DNA of 44,793 bases from Sphingomonas sp. dw_22 (GTDB lineage: Bacteria > Pseudomonadota > Alphaproteobacteria > Sphingomonadales > Sphingomonadaceae), in assembly GCF_018449795.1 (NCBI RefSeq), contig NZ_JAAVVE010000035.1:1-44793 (forward strand), written 5' to 3'. Positions 32,162 to 40,920 of the stretch are shown one piece after another. How positions within the stretch are numbered: the stretch's first letter is position 1; each line of letters opens with the position of its first letter. Position numbers and translations under genes: made by a program. Below the pieces are notes generated by a model. That model saw nothing but the letters and a program-made list of their open reading frames with translations. It was not told the origin of the DNA and made no database searches.

Positions 32162-32198
32162 GCCGGGTCGATCATGCCGGGGGGCTGATCGACCCGGC
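32162..32198 (+). terminator. Terminator hairpin after the barrel gene
   Basis: GCCGGGTCGATC and GATCGACCCGGC form a perfect 12-bp stem with a 13-base loop, 55 bases past the stop. No T tract follows. Confidence 0.6.
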
Positions 32199-32459
32199 GC
32201 TCTCGTCCCGGGAATTCAGGATATTGCCGGGGACCGTTGACCCGCCGGTTGACTCATTTGACTCCATACGCGTGTGTGGTTGCCACGCGGCTTGCTGAGC
32301 TTCGACGATGAGAAAGAGCCGGTCCCTGGATCGGCTCTCAAATCCTACATTGCAAGATCGGCGGCCTGGGCTGTCGATTGGTTCTAGGTTGTATGGACAT
32401 TCACCCCTCACCCAGCTCCGACTAAGCCTTTGCTATGCAAAGACTAAGTCTGCGCAACC
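32199..32459. other. Non-coding spacer with small hairpins
   Basis: No gene is supported. It holds a hairpin with AGAGCCG/CGGCTCT arms (32315-32338) and CTTTGC-TAT-GCAAAG (32428-32442), the latter flanked by the direct repeat ACTAAG. It is visibly less GC-rich than the genes around it. Confidence 0.5.
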
Positions 32460-32523
32460 AGTGCGAGGTCGGATCGCGCCCCGCGCGATCCTCGAACATG
32501 CGGGGCATGTTCGACCTCGCACT
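32460..32523. repeat. Three-armed palindromic element
   Basis: A 12-bp outer stem (AGTGCGAGGTCG at 32460-32471 with CGACCTCGCACT at 32512-32523) encloses two further hairpins: GATCGCG/CGCGATC (32472-32490) and CGAACATG/CATGTTCG (32493-32513, sharing two bases with the outer stem). A further small palindrome TCCCCTCAAGGGGA follows at 32523-32536. It lies past the stop of the fixJ-like gene and could serve as its terminator, or be a dispersed extragenic element. Confidence 0.8.
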
Positions 32524-32567
32524 CCCCTCAAGGGGAGAGGGAGGACATGGCTGAATGTCGATCCCTC

Positions 32568-33182
32568 CTAGCCCTTGGGAAACAGCCCTGCCGCGAAGGC
32601 GATGCGCAGCGCTTCGGAGAGGCTGCGCACTTCCAGCTTCTCCATCAGGTTCGCGCGATAGATCTCCACCGTGCGCGGGCTGATATCCAGCTCATAGGCG
32701 ATGATCTTGTTCGAACGCCCCTCGATCAGCCCCTTCAGCACATCGGTCTCGCGCGGCGAGAGCTTGGCGATCTTCGACTCGGCAGCGCCGATCCGCGCCG
32801 CGGCCTGGCTGTCCTCCTCCAGCCGCGAGAAGGCGGTGTCGACGAGCTGCATGAGGGTTTCCGCCTCATAGGGCTTCTCGACGAAATCGAGCGCGCCCGC
32901 CTTCATCGCCTGCACCGCCAGGCCGACATTGCCCTGGCCGGTGAGCACGATCGGCACGAAGCGCGGGCTGCCGTTCAACGTGTGAAGCACGTCCAGTCCG
33001 GTCGATCCCGGCATGTGGAAATCGAGCAGCAGGACGCCGGGATCGAGTTCCGAGACCTGTTCGAGGAATGCGTCGCCGGAGCGGTATCCGCGCACCGCCA
33101 GATCGCTCCTGACCGAGAGCAGGCTGTGCAGGGAGGCGCGGACGGCATCGTCGTCATCTACGATATAGATCGCTCTCGTCAT
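32568..33182 (-). CDS. FixJ-family response regulator
   Basis: A 204-residue regulator. The receiver domain has acidic residues 9-12 (IVDDDD), phosphoacceptor Asp54 (LLLDFHMPG), Thr81 and Lys103 (VEKPYEA). The C-terminal LuxR-type helix-turn-helix contains LSPRETDVLKGLIEGRSNKIIAYELDISPRTVEIYR in the family layout, though I cite it only in outline. It is expected to activate transcription when phosphorylated by the kinase encoded just upstream; the ATG overlaps the kinase stop (ATGA). Targets are unknown. Confidence 0.93.
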   Translation of the reverse strand: MTRAIYIVDDDDAVRASLHSLLSVRSDLAVRGYRSGDAFLEQVSELDPGVLLLDFHMPGSTGLDVLHTLNGSPRFVPIVLTGQGNVGLAVQAMKAGALDFVEKPYEAETLMQLVDTAFSRLEEDSQAAARIGAAESKIAKLSPRETDVLKGLIEGRSNKIIAYELDISPRTVEIYRANLMEKLEVRSLSEALRIAFAAGLFPKG

Positions 33183-35929
33183 TCAACTCCCCCCTCTTCG
33201 ACCGCCGGCAGGGTGAAGCGGAACGACGCTCCACCCCCAGCCTGGTTTCCGGCGCTCAGTGTACCCCCATGTGCTTCAATGATACGCTTACTAATCGAAA
33301 GGCCAATACCCATTCCGCCCCCATTTCCCTTTGTGGTGGTGAAGCGGGAAAACAGTGTTTCCAGAACATGTTCTGGGAGTCCGGGGCCGCTATCCGTGAC
33401 GGCGATCTCCACCATCTGTCCCGGATACTTGCATGAAGTGATAGTTATCTGGCGATCGTTGCGGCCCGAGCCGCGCAGTGCTTCCATCGCATTGCGCAGC
33501 AGGTTCACAAGGACTTGCTGCACCTGGATGCGATCGGCCAGGATGAAGCGGGCCTTGGGATCGAGCTGGTAGCTGACGCGCGTGTTGAACTGGCCGGTGC
33601 CGACCAGGATGAGATCGACGGCGTCGCGCACCGTCCGCTCGACCGATTCCACGCGCATCTCCACTTCGCCCCGCGCCATGAACGCGCGAAGACGCCGGAT
33701 GATCTCGCCGGCCCGCTGGGTCTGCTCGATCGCGGTGCGCAGCAGTTCGGAGATGCGCTCGGCCGGCTCGCCGCGCTCGATCAGCATGCGCGCCGCCGCG
33801 AGAAAGTTGGACGTGGCGCTCAGCGGCTGGTTGAGCTCATGCGCCAGGTCGGCGGCGAGCTCGCTCATCGCGCTCTGGCGCGAGACGTGCGCGATCTCCG
33901 AGCTGAGCTCGCTCAGCCGCTCCTCGGTGGCGACGCGATCGCTCAGGTCGCGGACGAACACGGTCAGCAGCGTCTGGCCGTCGCTATCGGCCATGCCGGC
34001 GCGCGCTTCGAGCGGGAAGCGGCGGCCGTCGGCGGTCTCGCCGGTGCCGGTCAGCACCTCGCCGGCGATGCCCCCGCCGGTCGCAAGAACCTTGTCGAGA
34101 AGGCCGTCATTGGTGGCGCGCATGTCCGCCGGGGACAACATGCTGAAATGCCGGCCGATCACCTCGGCCGCGCGATAGCCCCACAGCGTCTCGGCGGTGG
34201 CGCTGAATTGCAGGATCGTGCCGCATTCGTTGACCACCACCATCGCATCGGGAACGGTTTCCAGCACGGTGCGCAATTGCGCCTCGCGCCGGCGCAGCGC
34301 GGCTTCGCGCTCCTCGCGTTCGGTGACATCGAGGATCACGCCGACGGTGCGTATCAGGTTGCCCAGCTCGTCATAGAAGGCGCGCGACGAGCCCTCCACC
34401 GCGCGCACGGCTCCATTGGGCTGGAGGAAACGATAGCGGAAGCTGAACTTGTCCGCCCGGTTCGCCACCGTGCGGGCCACCGTGTCCATGAAGTCCTCGA
34501 CGTCGGCGGGCTCGACCTGGGCGCGCCAGCTCTCGAAGTCGCCGATCGAGCCGGGGACCATGCCCAGGCGCTGCTCGGTGCCGGGCGACCATTCGAGCCG
34601 GCCGGTCGGCACGTCCCATTCGAACACGCCCAGCTCGTGCGCGCCGGCCGCGAGCGCGAGCCGCTCCTCGCTGGTGCGGAGCGCCCGCAGCGCCGCGACG
34701 CGCTGCGATACGTCGGTGATGCTGTGGACGAGCATCGGCCTGCGCTGCGGGCTCGTCACGCGATTGACGCGCTCGAGGACGCAGATATCCGTCCCGTCCT
34801 TGGCGGTTTCGATCAGTTCCTGCGCATCGCCCGCCGTCCGCCTGGGCGGACCGCCGTTCGAATCGCAGCAGCGCGAGCGCAGCAGCATATATTTGAACTG
34901 CCCTCGGGCCTCCTCGGCATCCCAGCCATAGAGCTGCTGGCAGCCGAGCGACCAATGGAGGATCCGCCCCTCGACATCGGTGAGCACCACGCTGGCATAA
35001 TCGAGCGCATGGCTCATCTCCGCCATCGCCGCCTGCTCGCGGGCGACGCGGGTCACTGCCCAATAGGCGATGGACGATACGAGCATGAGGTTGAACGAGA
35101 CGATCAGCAGCCCGCCGGCCATTGGCGACAGCATCGCGCGGCGGACGACGACGAGCTCCATCAGCGCCGGGATGAGCGGAAGCACCAGCCCGCACGCCAC
35201 CAGCGTCCATACCAGCCGCGGGTTGCGGCGGCTGACCTCGACCAGCCGGATCCAGCTCCGGCTCTGCTGGAGGAGCAGGAACGCCGCCGCCAGCGATATG
35301 GCCGAAAGCGCCGCCGGCAGCGAGATGTGCAGCACCTGCGGGCCGGCGATTTCCTCGCTGGAGAGCAGGATCATCGCGGCGGCCGCGGCGGCGAGCCCCA
35401 GCACGACCACCGCGATCAGATTGGCGATCTCGTCGGGCAGGAAGCCGCGGATCCGCGCGCCATAGGCGACGAGGCTCAGCAGCAGGAAATTGATGACGGC
35501 ATTGGCGCCCGGCCGGCCGGGATGGACGAAGGGATAATCGGCGATCCTGCCGCCGAACAACAGGCGGTCGGTGCCCAGGTCGCCGCCGGTTGCCGATTGG
35601 AAGATCGACAGCGCCGCCAGCAGCAGCGGCACCGCCAGGCAGGCTATCGCCGCGCGCTTCCGGCCATAGATGGTGGCGAGGAAGCCGAGCGACAGAAAGG
35701 CATAGCCCAGCGCGGTGAGCGGCCAGATCGGATAATCGTCGAAACCGAAGCCGCTGATGTCGGGCTCGTCGAACAGCCAGCCTCCGAGGGCCGCGACGCT
35801 GCACGCCAAAGCCAGCGCGGCGAACGCCGCGGGAACCGTCCTCCCATTGTGCGCCGGGCCGCCTTCGCCGAGCGCACGCTGTTCGTTGTACACGCGCAAA
35901 CTACCTGCCCCTGCACAGGTGGAAGCCAC
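33179..35929 (-). CDS. Membrane-bound multi-PAS histidine kinase (FixL-like)
   Basis: A 916-residue sensor kinase. The N-terminal ~290 residues contain about seven to eight membrane helices. Three PAS regions follow (about 305-410, 420-540, 551-667), then the HisKA helix with His697 in LAHELNQPLSA and an ATPase domain ending with GMGIGLSISKRIIEAHGG. Kinase part and pairing are FixL/FixJ-like. In the third PAS, the place where FixL has its haem-ligand histidine reads RATNDGLL with no histidine, so oxygen sensing by haem is unlikely. The start is uncertain: the GTG at 35929 has a GGGAG too close to it. Confidence 0.85.
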   Translation of the reverse strand: MASTCAGAGSLRVYNEQRALGEGGPAHNGRTVPAAFAALALACSVAALGGWLFDEPDISGFGFDDYPIWPLTALGYAFLSLGFLATIYGRKRAAIACLAVPLLLAALSIFQSATGGDLGTDRLLFGGRIADYPFVHPGRPGANAVINFLLLSLVAYGARIRGFLPDEIANLIAVVVLGLAAAAAAMILLSSEEIAGPQVLHISLPAALSAISLAAAFLLLQQSRSWIRLVEVSRRNPRLVWTLVACGLVLPLIPALMELVVVRRAMLSPMAGGLLIVSFNLMLVSSIAYWAVTRVAREQAAMAEMSHALDYASVVLTDVEGRILHWSLGCQQLYGWDAEEARGQFKYMLLRSRCCDSNGGPPRRTAGDAQELIETAKDGTDICVLERVNRVTSPQRRPMLVHSITDVSQRVAALRALRTSEERLALAAGAHELGVFEWDVPTGRLEWSPGTEQRLGMVPGSIGDFESWRAQVEPADVEDFMDTVARTVANRADKFSFRYRFLQPNGAVRAVEGSSRAFYDELGNLIRTVGVILDVTEREEREAALRRREAQLRTVLETVPDAMVVVNECGTILQFSATAETLWGYRAAEVIGRHFSMLSPADMRATNDGLLDKVLATGGGIAGEVLTGTGETADGRRFPLEARAGMADSDGQTLLTVFVRDLSDRVATEERLSELSSEIAHVSRQSAMSELAADLAHELNQPLSATSNFLAAARMLIERGEPAERISELLRTAIEQTQRAGEIIRRLRAFMARGEVEMRVESVERTVRDAVDLILVGTGQFNTRVSYQLDPKARFILADRIQVQQVLVNLLRNAMEALRGSGRNDRQITITSCKYPGQMVEIAVTDSGPGLPEHVLETLFSRFTTTKGNGGGMGIGLSISKRIIEAHGGTLSAGNQAGGGASFRFTLPAVEEGGVE

Positions 35930-35984
35930 TCCCGCTAAGTCACGATAGCATCACCCATTTTGGTAGGGAAAGCCATAGCCCCGT

Positions 35985-35997
35985 AACTGTGTCAGTT
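35985..35997. promoter_or_regulatory. Possible operator in the kinase-amidohydrolase spacer
   Basis: A short inverted repeat AACTG-TGT-CAGTT in the ~170-bp divergent spacer. Such a size could bind a dimeric regulator, but it could also be chance. Confidence 0.25.
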
Positions 35998-36100
35998 GTC
36001 AGCCAATTTTGTTGCGCTAGCGTTTCTATTCAGGATTTGCCCCGCTTGCCAAACGCCGCGCTTCCCGCGACACCGCTGCCCGATGCGGGAGAATCAGGGA

Positions 36101-37534
36101 ATGGAGTCGCGGTTGATCCGGTCGATCATGATCGTGGGGGCCTGTGCGTGGCTGGCAGGCTGTGCCGCCGATGGCGGGGGCAAGACGCAGACGGCATCGT
36201 CGGAGCCCGCAAGCGCCGCGCCGGGCAAGGGCAGGGGCTATTCGCACGATCCCTATCCCTCCACCTATCGCGCCTATCCCGGCGTGCCGACCCTGGTGAC
36301 CAACGTCACCGTGCTCGACGGCGAGGGGGGGCGGATCGACAAGGGCTCGGTGCTGTTCCGCGACGGCAAGATTGTCTCGGTGAGCCAGAGCCTCACCGCC
36401 GATGCGGGCACGACCGTGATCGACGGGACCGGCAAGTACGTGACCCCCGGCGTGATCGACGTCCACAGCCATATGGGCGACTATCCGGTGCCGGGCGTCG
36501 AGGCCAATTCCGACGGCAACGAGATGACTTCGCCGGTCACCGCCGACGTTTGGGCCGAGCATAGCGTCTGGCCGCAGGATCCCGCCTTCGGGCGGGCGCT
36601 CGCCAATGGCGGGGTGACCACGCTCCAGATCCTGCCGGGCTCGGCCAATCTGTTCGGCGGGCGATCGGTGGTGGTGAAGAATGTCTATGCCCGCACGACG
36701 CAGGCGATGAAGTTCCCCGGTGCCCCCTATGGCCTGAAGATGGCGTGCGGCGAGAACCCGAAGCGTGTCTATGGCTCGAAGGGCCGCGAGCCCTCCACGC
36801 GGATGGGCAATATCGCCGTCGATCGCGCGACCTGGGCACGCGCGGTCGAGTATAAGCGCCGCTGGGACAAATATGAGGAGAAGGGCGGCGAGGCGCCGAC
36901 GCGCGACATCGCGATGGACACGCTGCGCGGCGTGCTGGAGGGCGAGATCCTCGTCCACAACCATTGCTACCGCGCCGACGAGATGGCCAATGTCATGGAT
37001 ATGGCCAAGGAGTTCGGCTACCACGTCTCGGCGTTCCACCATGCGGTGGAGGCCTACAAGATCGCCGACCTGCTCAAGGAGAACGACGTTTGCGCGGCGG
37101 TCTGGGCGGATTGGTACGGCTTCAAGATGGAAGCCTATGACGCGATCCCCGAGAACCTCGCCATCCTGGAAAAGGAAGGCGCCTGCGCGATGATCCATTC
37201 GGATGACGACTACGGCACGCAGCGGCTGAACCAGGAAGTCGCCAAGGCGCGCGCTTCCGGGATCAAGGCCGGCTTCCCGATTTCGGAGGAGACCGCCTGG
37301 AAATGGCTGGCGATCAACCCGGCCAAGGCGCTGGGCATCGCCGACAAGACCGGCAGCCTGAAATCCGGCAAGATGGCGGACGTGGTGCTGTGGAACGGCA
37401 ATCCGTTCAGCGTCTACACCCGGCCCCAGATGGTGTGGGTGGATGGTGCGCTGATGTACGACGCCAGGGATCCCAAGCGCCGGCCGGTATCCGATTTCGA
37501 GCTCGGCCAGCCGGGCGAGGGGGACGTGAAGTGA
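36101..37534 (+). CDS. Amidohydrolase lipoprotein, apparently active
   Basis: A 477-residue metal-dependent hydrolase of the amidohydrolase superfamily. It begins with a lipoprotein signal peptide ending in LAGC (Cys21). The HxH metal motif is intact in GVIDVHSHMGDY (His122, His124), later histidines are in LVHNHCYRADEM and SAFHHAVEAY, and the acidic active-site region is MIHSDDDYGTQRL. The C-terminal LKSGKMADVVLWNGNPFSVYT is the usual small beta-sandwich. The substrate is unknown, perhaps a cyclic amide or peptide in the periplasm. The start has CAGGGA upstream. The stop overlaps the start of the next, related gene. Confidence 0.85.
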   Translation: MESRLIRSIMIVGACAWLAGCAADGGGKTQTASSEPASAAPGKGRGYSHDPYPSTYRAYPGVPTLVTNVTVLDGEGGRIDKGSVLFRDGKIVSVSQSLTADAGTTVIDGTGKYVTPGVIDVHSHMGDYPVPGVEANSDGNEMTSPVTADVWAEHSVWPQDPAFGRALANGGVTTLQILPGSANLFGGRSVVVKNVYARTTQAMKFPGAPYGLKMACGENPKRVYGSKGREPSTRMGNIAVDRATWARAVEYKRRWDKYEEKGGEAPTRDIAMDTLRGVLEGEILVHNHCYRADEMANVMDMAKEFGYHVSAFHHAVEAYKIADLLKENDVCAAVWADWYGFKMEAYDAIPENLAILEKEGACAMIHSDDDYGTQRLNQEVAKARASGIKAGFPISEETAWKWLAINPAKALGIADKTGSLKSGKMADVVLWNGNPFSVYTRPQMVWVDGALMYDARDPKRRPVSDFELGQPGEGDVK

Positions 37535-38841
37535 AGAAGACGCTGCTCCTGGGCGCCGCCTGCCTGGCCGCGCTCGCCACTCCCGCCGCGGCACAGGATG
37601 TCGCGATCACCAATGCGAAGCTCGTGATCGGCGACGGCTCGGCGCCGGTCGAGGGCGGCACCGTCGTCGTGCGCGGCGGCCGCGTGGTCGCCGCGGGGAC
37701 GGGCGTTGCCGTGCCTGCGGGCGTGCGCGTCGTCGATGCCGGCGGGCGCTGGGTCTCGCCCGGCATCTTCGCGGGCTTCACGCGGATGGGGATCGTCGAG
37801 GTCGACGGGGTTTCCTCTACCAACGACGCCTCGGCCGGCGGCTCGCCGTTCAACGCCGCGCTCGACGTCGCGCCGGCGGTCAATGCCCGCACCAGCGCGA
37901 TCGCGATCAACCGGGCCGAGGGCATCACCCGCGCCGTGGTCGCGCCCGATACCAGCAAGGGCTCGATCTTCGCGGGGCAGGGGGCGGTGATCGACCTCGG
38001 CACCGACATGGATGCAGTGTCGAAGCCGCGCGCCTTCCAGTTCATGGAATATGGCGAGAATGGCGGACGCGTGGCGGGCGGCAGCCGTCCGGCGGCCTAT
38101 GCCATGCTCCGCAACGCGCTGTTCGAGGCGCGCGACTATGCCCGCAATCCGGCCAGCTTCGCCGATCGCGGCAAGGATGCGCTGCTGACCCGCGCCGATG
38201 CCGAGGCGCTGTCCGGTGTGGCGCAGGGCAAGGTGCCGCTGCTCGTCCATGTCGAGCGGGGTTCGGACATCCTCGTGCTGCTGGCGCTCAAGCGCGAGGT
38301 GCCGGCGCTTCGGCTGGTGCTGGTTGGCGCGACCGAGGGCTGGACGGTGGCGAAGGAGATCGCCGCCGCCGGGGTGCCGGTGATCGCGACGGCGCTCAAC
38401 GACCTTCCGGAATCGTTCGAGCAGCTTGCCGCCACCCAGTCCAACATCGGCCGGATGAAGGCGGCGGGTGTGCTGGTCGGCATCGGCACGATCAACCAGG
38501 ACGAGGCGCGCCAGGCGCGCTGGGAGAAGCAGTTCGCCGGCAATCTGGTGGCGCTGACGCGCGTGCCGGGCGCGACCGGGCTCGATTGGGGCGCGGCCTT
38601 CGCCGCGATCAGTTCCAAGCCCGCCGAGGCGCTGGGGATGGGGGCCGATTTCGGTTCGCTCCAGCCCGGGCGGCATGGCGATGTGGTGATCTGGGACGGC
38701 GATCCGCTCGAGATCGGCAGCGCGGCGGTGTCGGTGTTCATCGACGGGGTCGAGCAGCCGCTGACGAGCCGCCAGACCCGGCTGCGCGACCGCTATTGGG
38801 ATCCCAAGGAAGGCGCGCTGCCCAAGGCCTATCAGCGTTGA
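37531..38841 (+). CDS. Amidohydrolase-like protein lacking the metal-binding motif
   Basis: A 436-residue relative of the preceding gene, with a cleavable signal peptide (MKKTLLLGAACLAALATPAAAQ) instead of a lipobox. The fold-defining ends are kept (IGDGSAPVEGGTVVVRGGRV and LQPGRHGDVVIWDGDPLEIGS), but where active enzymes have PGxIDxHxH it reads SPGIFAGFTRMG (76-87), with Phe83 and Arg85 in place of the two histidines. It is probably a non-catalytic partner. The GTG at 37531 lies inside the end of the upstream gene (overlap GTGAAGTGA region), so the pair is made together. Confidence 0.8.
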   Translation: MKKTLLLGAACLAALATPAAAQDVAITNAKLVIGDGSAPVEGGTVVVRGGRVVAAGTGVAVPAGVRVVDAGGRWVSPGIFAGFTRMGIVEVDGVSSTNDASAGGSPFNAALDVAPAVNARTSAIAINRAEGITRAVVAPDTSKGSIFAGQGAVIDLGTDMDAVSKPRAFQFMEYGENGGRVAGGSRPAAYAMLRNALFEARDYARNPASFADRGKDALLTRADAEALSGVAQGKVPLLVHVERGSDILVLLALKREVPALRLVLVGATEGWTVAKEIAAAGVPVIATALNDLPESFEQLAATQSNIGRMKAAGVLVGIGTINQDEARQARWEKQFAGNLVALTRVPGATGLDWGAAFAAISSKPAEALGMGADFGSLQPGRHGDVVIWDGDPLEIGSAAVSVFIDGVEQPLTSRQTRLRDRYWDPKEGALPKAYQR

Positions 38842-38942
38842 TCGGCGCGGCTGCTGCGGAACTTCCCCAATAGCCCGGGCTTTCTCCGGGTGGTCGAGAG
38901 AGACGTGGCGCGGGTTTCGTGCCGGAGAGGGGAGAGACGGAT

Positions 38943-39323
38943 ATGAAGCCTGTGATCCTTCCTGCGCTCGCGGCGGCGGCATTGCTCGGTGCCTGTCAGC
39001 CTGCGGCCGAGAACCAGTCCAACGCTGCGGCGCCGGCCGAGACGAATGTGGACGCGGCGGAGGGGAACGCCGTCGGCAACGTTGCGGCGGAGAATGTCAC
39101 CGCCAGGGTGCTGGCGATGGGCGACCGCGAGCGCAACGTCGTCTTCATCCGCGCGATCCTCGATGCCGGGCTCCCCTGCGACGGGGTGCAATCGTCCGAG
39201 CGCCTGCCCGATCGCGACGGCAAGCCGCTGTGGCGGGCCAACTGCACCGGGAGCGGCGGCAGCCACATGATTACGATCACGCCCGACGGGATCGCGAATA
39301 TCGTCAGCCGGACGGATCGGTAG
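38943..39323 (+). CDS. Small hypothetical lipoprotein
   Basis: A 126-residue protein with a lipoprotein signal (MKPVILPALAAAALLGAC), an alanine/asparagine-rich linker and a ~75-residue domain containing two cysteines (LPCDGVQ and RANCTGSGG), which might form a disulphide in the periplasm. GGAGAG precedes the ATG. It follows the amidohydrolase pair by 101 bases. I do not recognise the domain. Confidence 0.75.
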   Translation: MKPVILPALAAAALLGACQPAAENQSNAAAPAETNVDAAEGNAVGNVAAENVTARVLAMGDRERNVVFIRAILDAGLPCDGVQSSERLPDRDGKPLWRANCTGSGGSHMITITPDGIANIVSRTDR

Positions 39324-39568
39324 GACGGTACGGCGGGGCTGATCGTGCTCCTGTGGACGCGGGTGCGCGATCAGGTATTGGGTGATCGTGCGGCAGTCGC
39401 ATAGCTTGTAAATCCGTGCGCTGGACGTCAGTTATTGGGTGGATTCCAGACGGACTATTCCACGGCGGGCAGGCCGCGATAGCTGCCGTTGGCTCCGGTT
39501 TTTGCCTTTCCCAAACGACCGGCTTCGGAAAAGCGCCCGCCCTTAGGACTCGGTCGCCAGCCTACCCG

Positions 39569-40576
39569 TCACAGTAAGCCAATGTTGTGCAGCCATTGCT
39601 TGACCTGTCCTGGCCACTCCGTCGTGATTGGGTCGGCTGTCGGTCGCATCCCAAAGGCATGACCACCCTTAGCGTAAACGCGCAAATCAACCGCTACACC
39701 CGCATCGTTCAGCGCCAACGCATAAGCCATCGGCTGTCGAATATCGTCCATGTCATCATTCATGGCGTGAAGGATAAGCGTCGGCGGTGCTTTGGCGCTG
39801 ATCTTGACCCAAGGTTGCAGTTCGAGGTGGTTCCTGCCCTTGCTGTTATCCAGCATACGAGCCGTATAGGCTACGATCGCGAAGTCAGGCCGTGGAGATT
39901 GTTGGTCGGCAGCATCGGCGATGGGATACGTGCGGTCTTCCGTGTTGCTCATAGCAGCCGCCAGATATGCACCGGCTGAAAAGCCAATTACGCCGATCTT
40001 GTGCGGATCGATACCATAGCTAGAGGCTCGCTGCCGCAGCAATCCCATCGCGCGTTGGGCATCTTTCAAAGCTAACAGCACCTTTGGCCGCTGCTGCTTG
40101 CCGTCTACCTTCGGCCATGCTTGCGGAACCCGGTATTTCAGCATGGCGCAGGTCATGCCCTGCTGAACAACCCAGTCGCAGATTTCGGTGCCTTCCAAGT
40201 CGGTCGCTACGACTGAGAATCCACCGCCCGGCAACACCAGCATTGTAGTACCGGTGTTCCGCCCCTTCGGTTTATAGATGGTCATGGTCGGCCGGGTAAC
40301 ATAGCTCACCCACCGCCATCTTCTTCCTCCGATAAGTCCCGTGCCGTTGCCGGTCGCCTCAAGCTGATCACCGGTATCGGGTTTGGCGAGTGGAACGTTT
40401 GCAGGCCATAGTGGCACCTGCACGCCCCCGGCTGTCGATTGCCATACGCCCTCTCGTTCCTCCTTCGGAACCTCGACTTCGGCCGGCGAGCTTTGCGTCT
40501 TACTTGCCTGACCACAGGCCGAGCCGGTGATACAGATTGCAAGAAGCGAGGGCACGACGAACCGAAACAACGACAA
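39569..40576 (-). CDS. Alpha/beta hydrolase lipoprotein, probably transferred
   Basis: A 335-residue secreted esterase-type alpha/beta hydrolase. Key residues: oxyanion region LPGGGFSVVA, nucleophile GFSAGA, acid in HAMNDDMDD and histidine in KGGHAFGMRP; the layout resembles bacterial feruloyl/acetyl-xylan-type esterases. A lipobox-like TGSAC follows a hydrophobic N-terminus. The best start is the TTG at 40576, seven bases after AGGAG; the frame extends back to 40711 without family-like sequence. GC content and codon use are visibly lower than in every neighbouring gene, suggesting recent acquisition. Confidence 0.75.
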   Translation of the reverse strand: MSLFRFVVPSLLAICITGSACGQASKTQSSPAEVEVPKEEREGVWQSTAGGVQVPLWPANVPLAKPDTGDQLEATGNGTGLIGGRRWRWVSYVTRPTMTIYKPKGRNTGTTMLVLPGGGFSVVATDLEGTEICDWVVQQGMTCAMLKYRVPQAWPKVDGKQQRPKVLLALKDAQRAMGLLRQRASSYGIDPHKIGVIGFSAGAYLAAAMSNTEDRTYPIADAADQQSPRPDFAIVAYTARMLDNSKGRNHLELQPWVKISAKAPPTLILHAMNDDMDDIRQPMAYALALNDAGVAVDLRVYAKGGHAFGMRPTADPITTEWPGQVKQWLHNIGLL

Positions 40577-40870
40577 TCGGCATCTCCTAATTTGAGAATG
40601 CAACTCATGCTTGGTGGCCAGTTCGGTTGCAGGAACTGAGGTTAGCAGTCGTCGCCCGTTGCGCAAGCCGACACCTTCCCGAAAACGAACGGTGCACAGG
40701 ACCACCAGCACCTATCTGGCCACCCGACAGACATGGAGAAACAGGAACGTCGCAGCCGTGTCGAGCGTCGGGTTTCGGGATAAGCTCGCGCGCAATCGAG
40801 CGGCGGAGATTGGGGCGATAGCGGTCCTTCGCATCATCGCGGGTTTGCAATCTGCCCGACCGCCGAACAA
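40577..40870. other. Spacer upstream of the low-GC hydrolase, no gene supported
   Basis: About 290 bases with several short open frames on both strands, none with recognisable protein features. It should contain the promoter of the hydrolase gene, but I see no copy of the window's recurring -10 element. Confidence 0.4.
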
Positions 40871-40904
40871 AAAGGGGGAGGCTCCTTTCGGAACCTCCCC
40901 CCTT
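40871..40904 (-). terminator. Rho-independent terminator of the phoX-like gene
   Basis: AAGGGGGAGGCTCC pairs with GGAACCTCCCCCCTT apart from one mismatch and one extra C, loop TTTC. Read on the minus strand it ends in TTTTTG, 17 bases after the stop. Confidence 0.85.
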
Positions 40905-40920
40905 AGTCCGGCCGAAGCGA

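Noticed and set aside
39400..39440. tRNA-like anticodon arm near the low-GC island
   Set aside because: A stretch resembling an anticodon loop is present but no acceptor, D or T arms can be paired.
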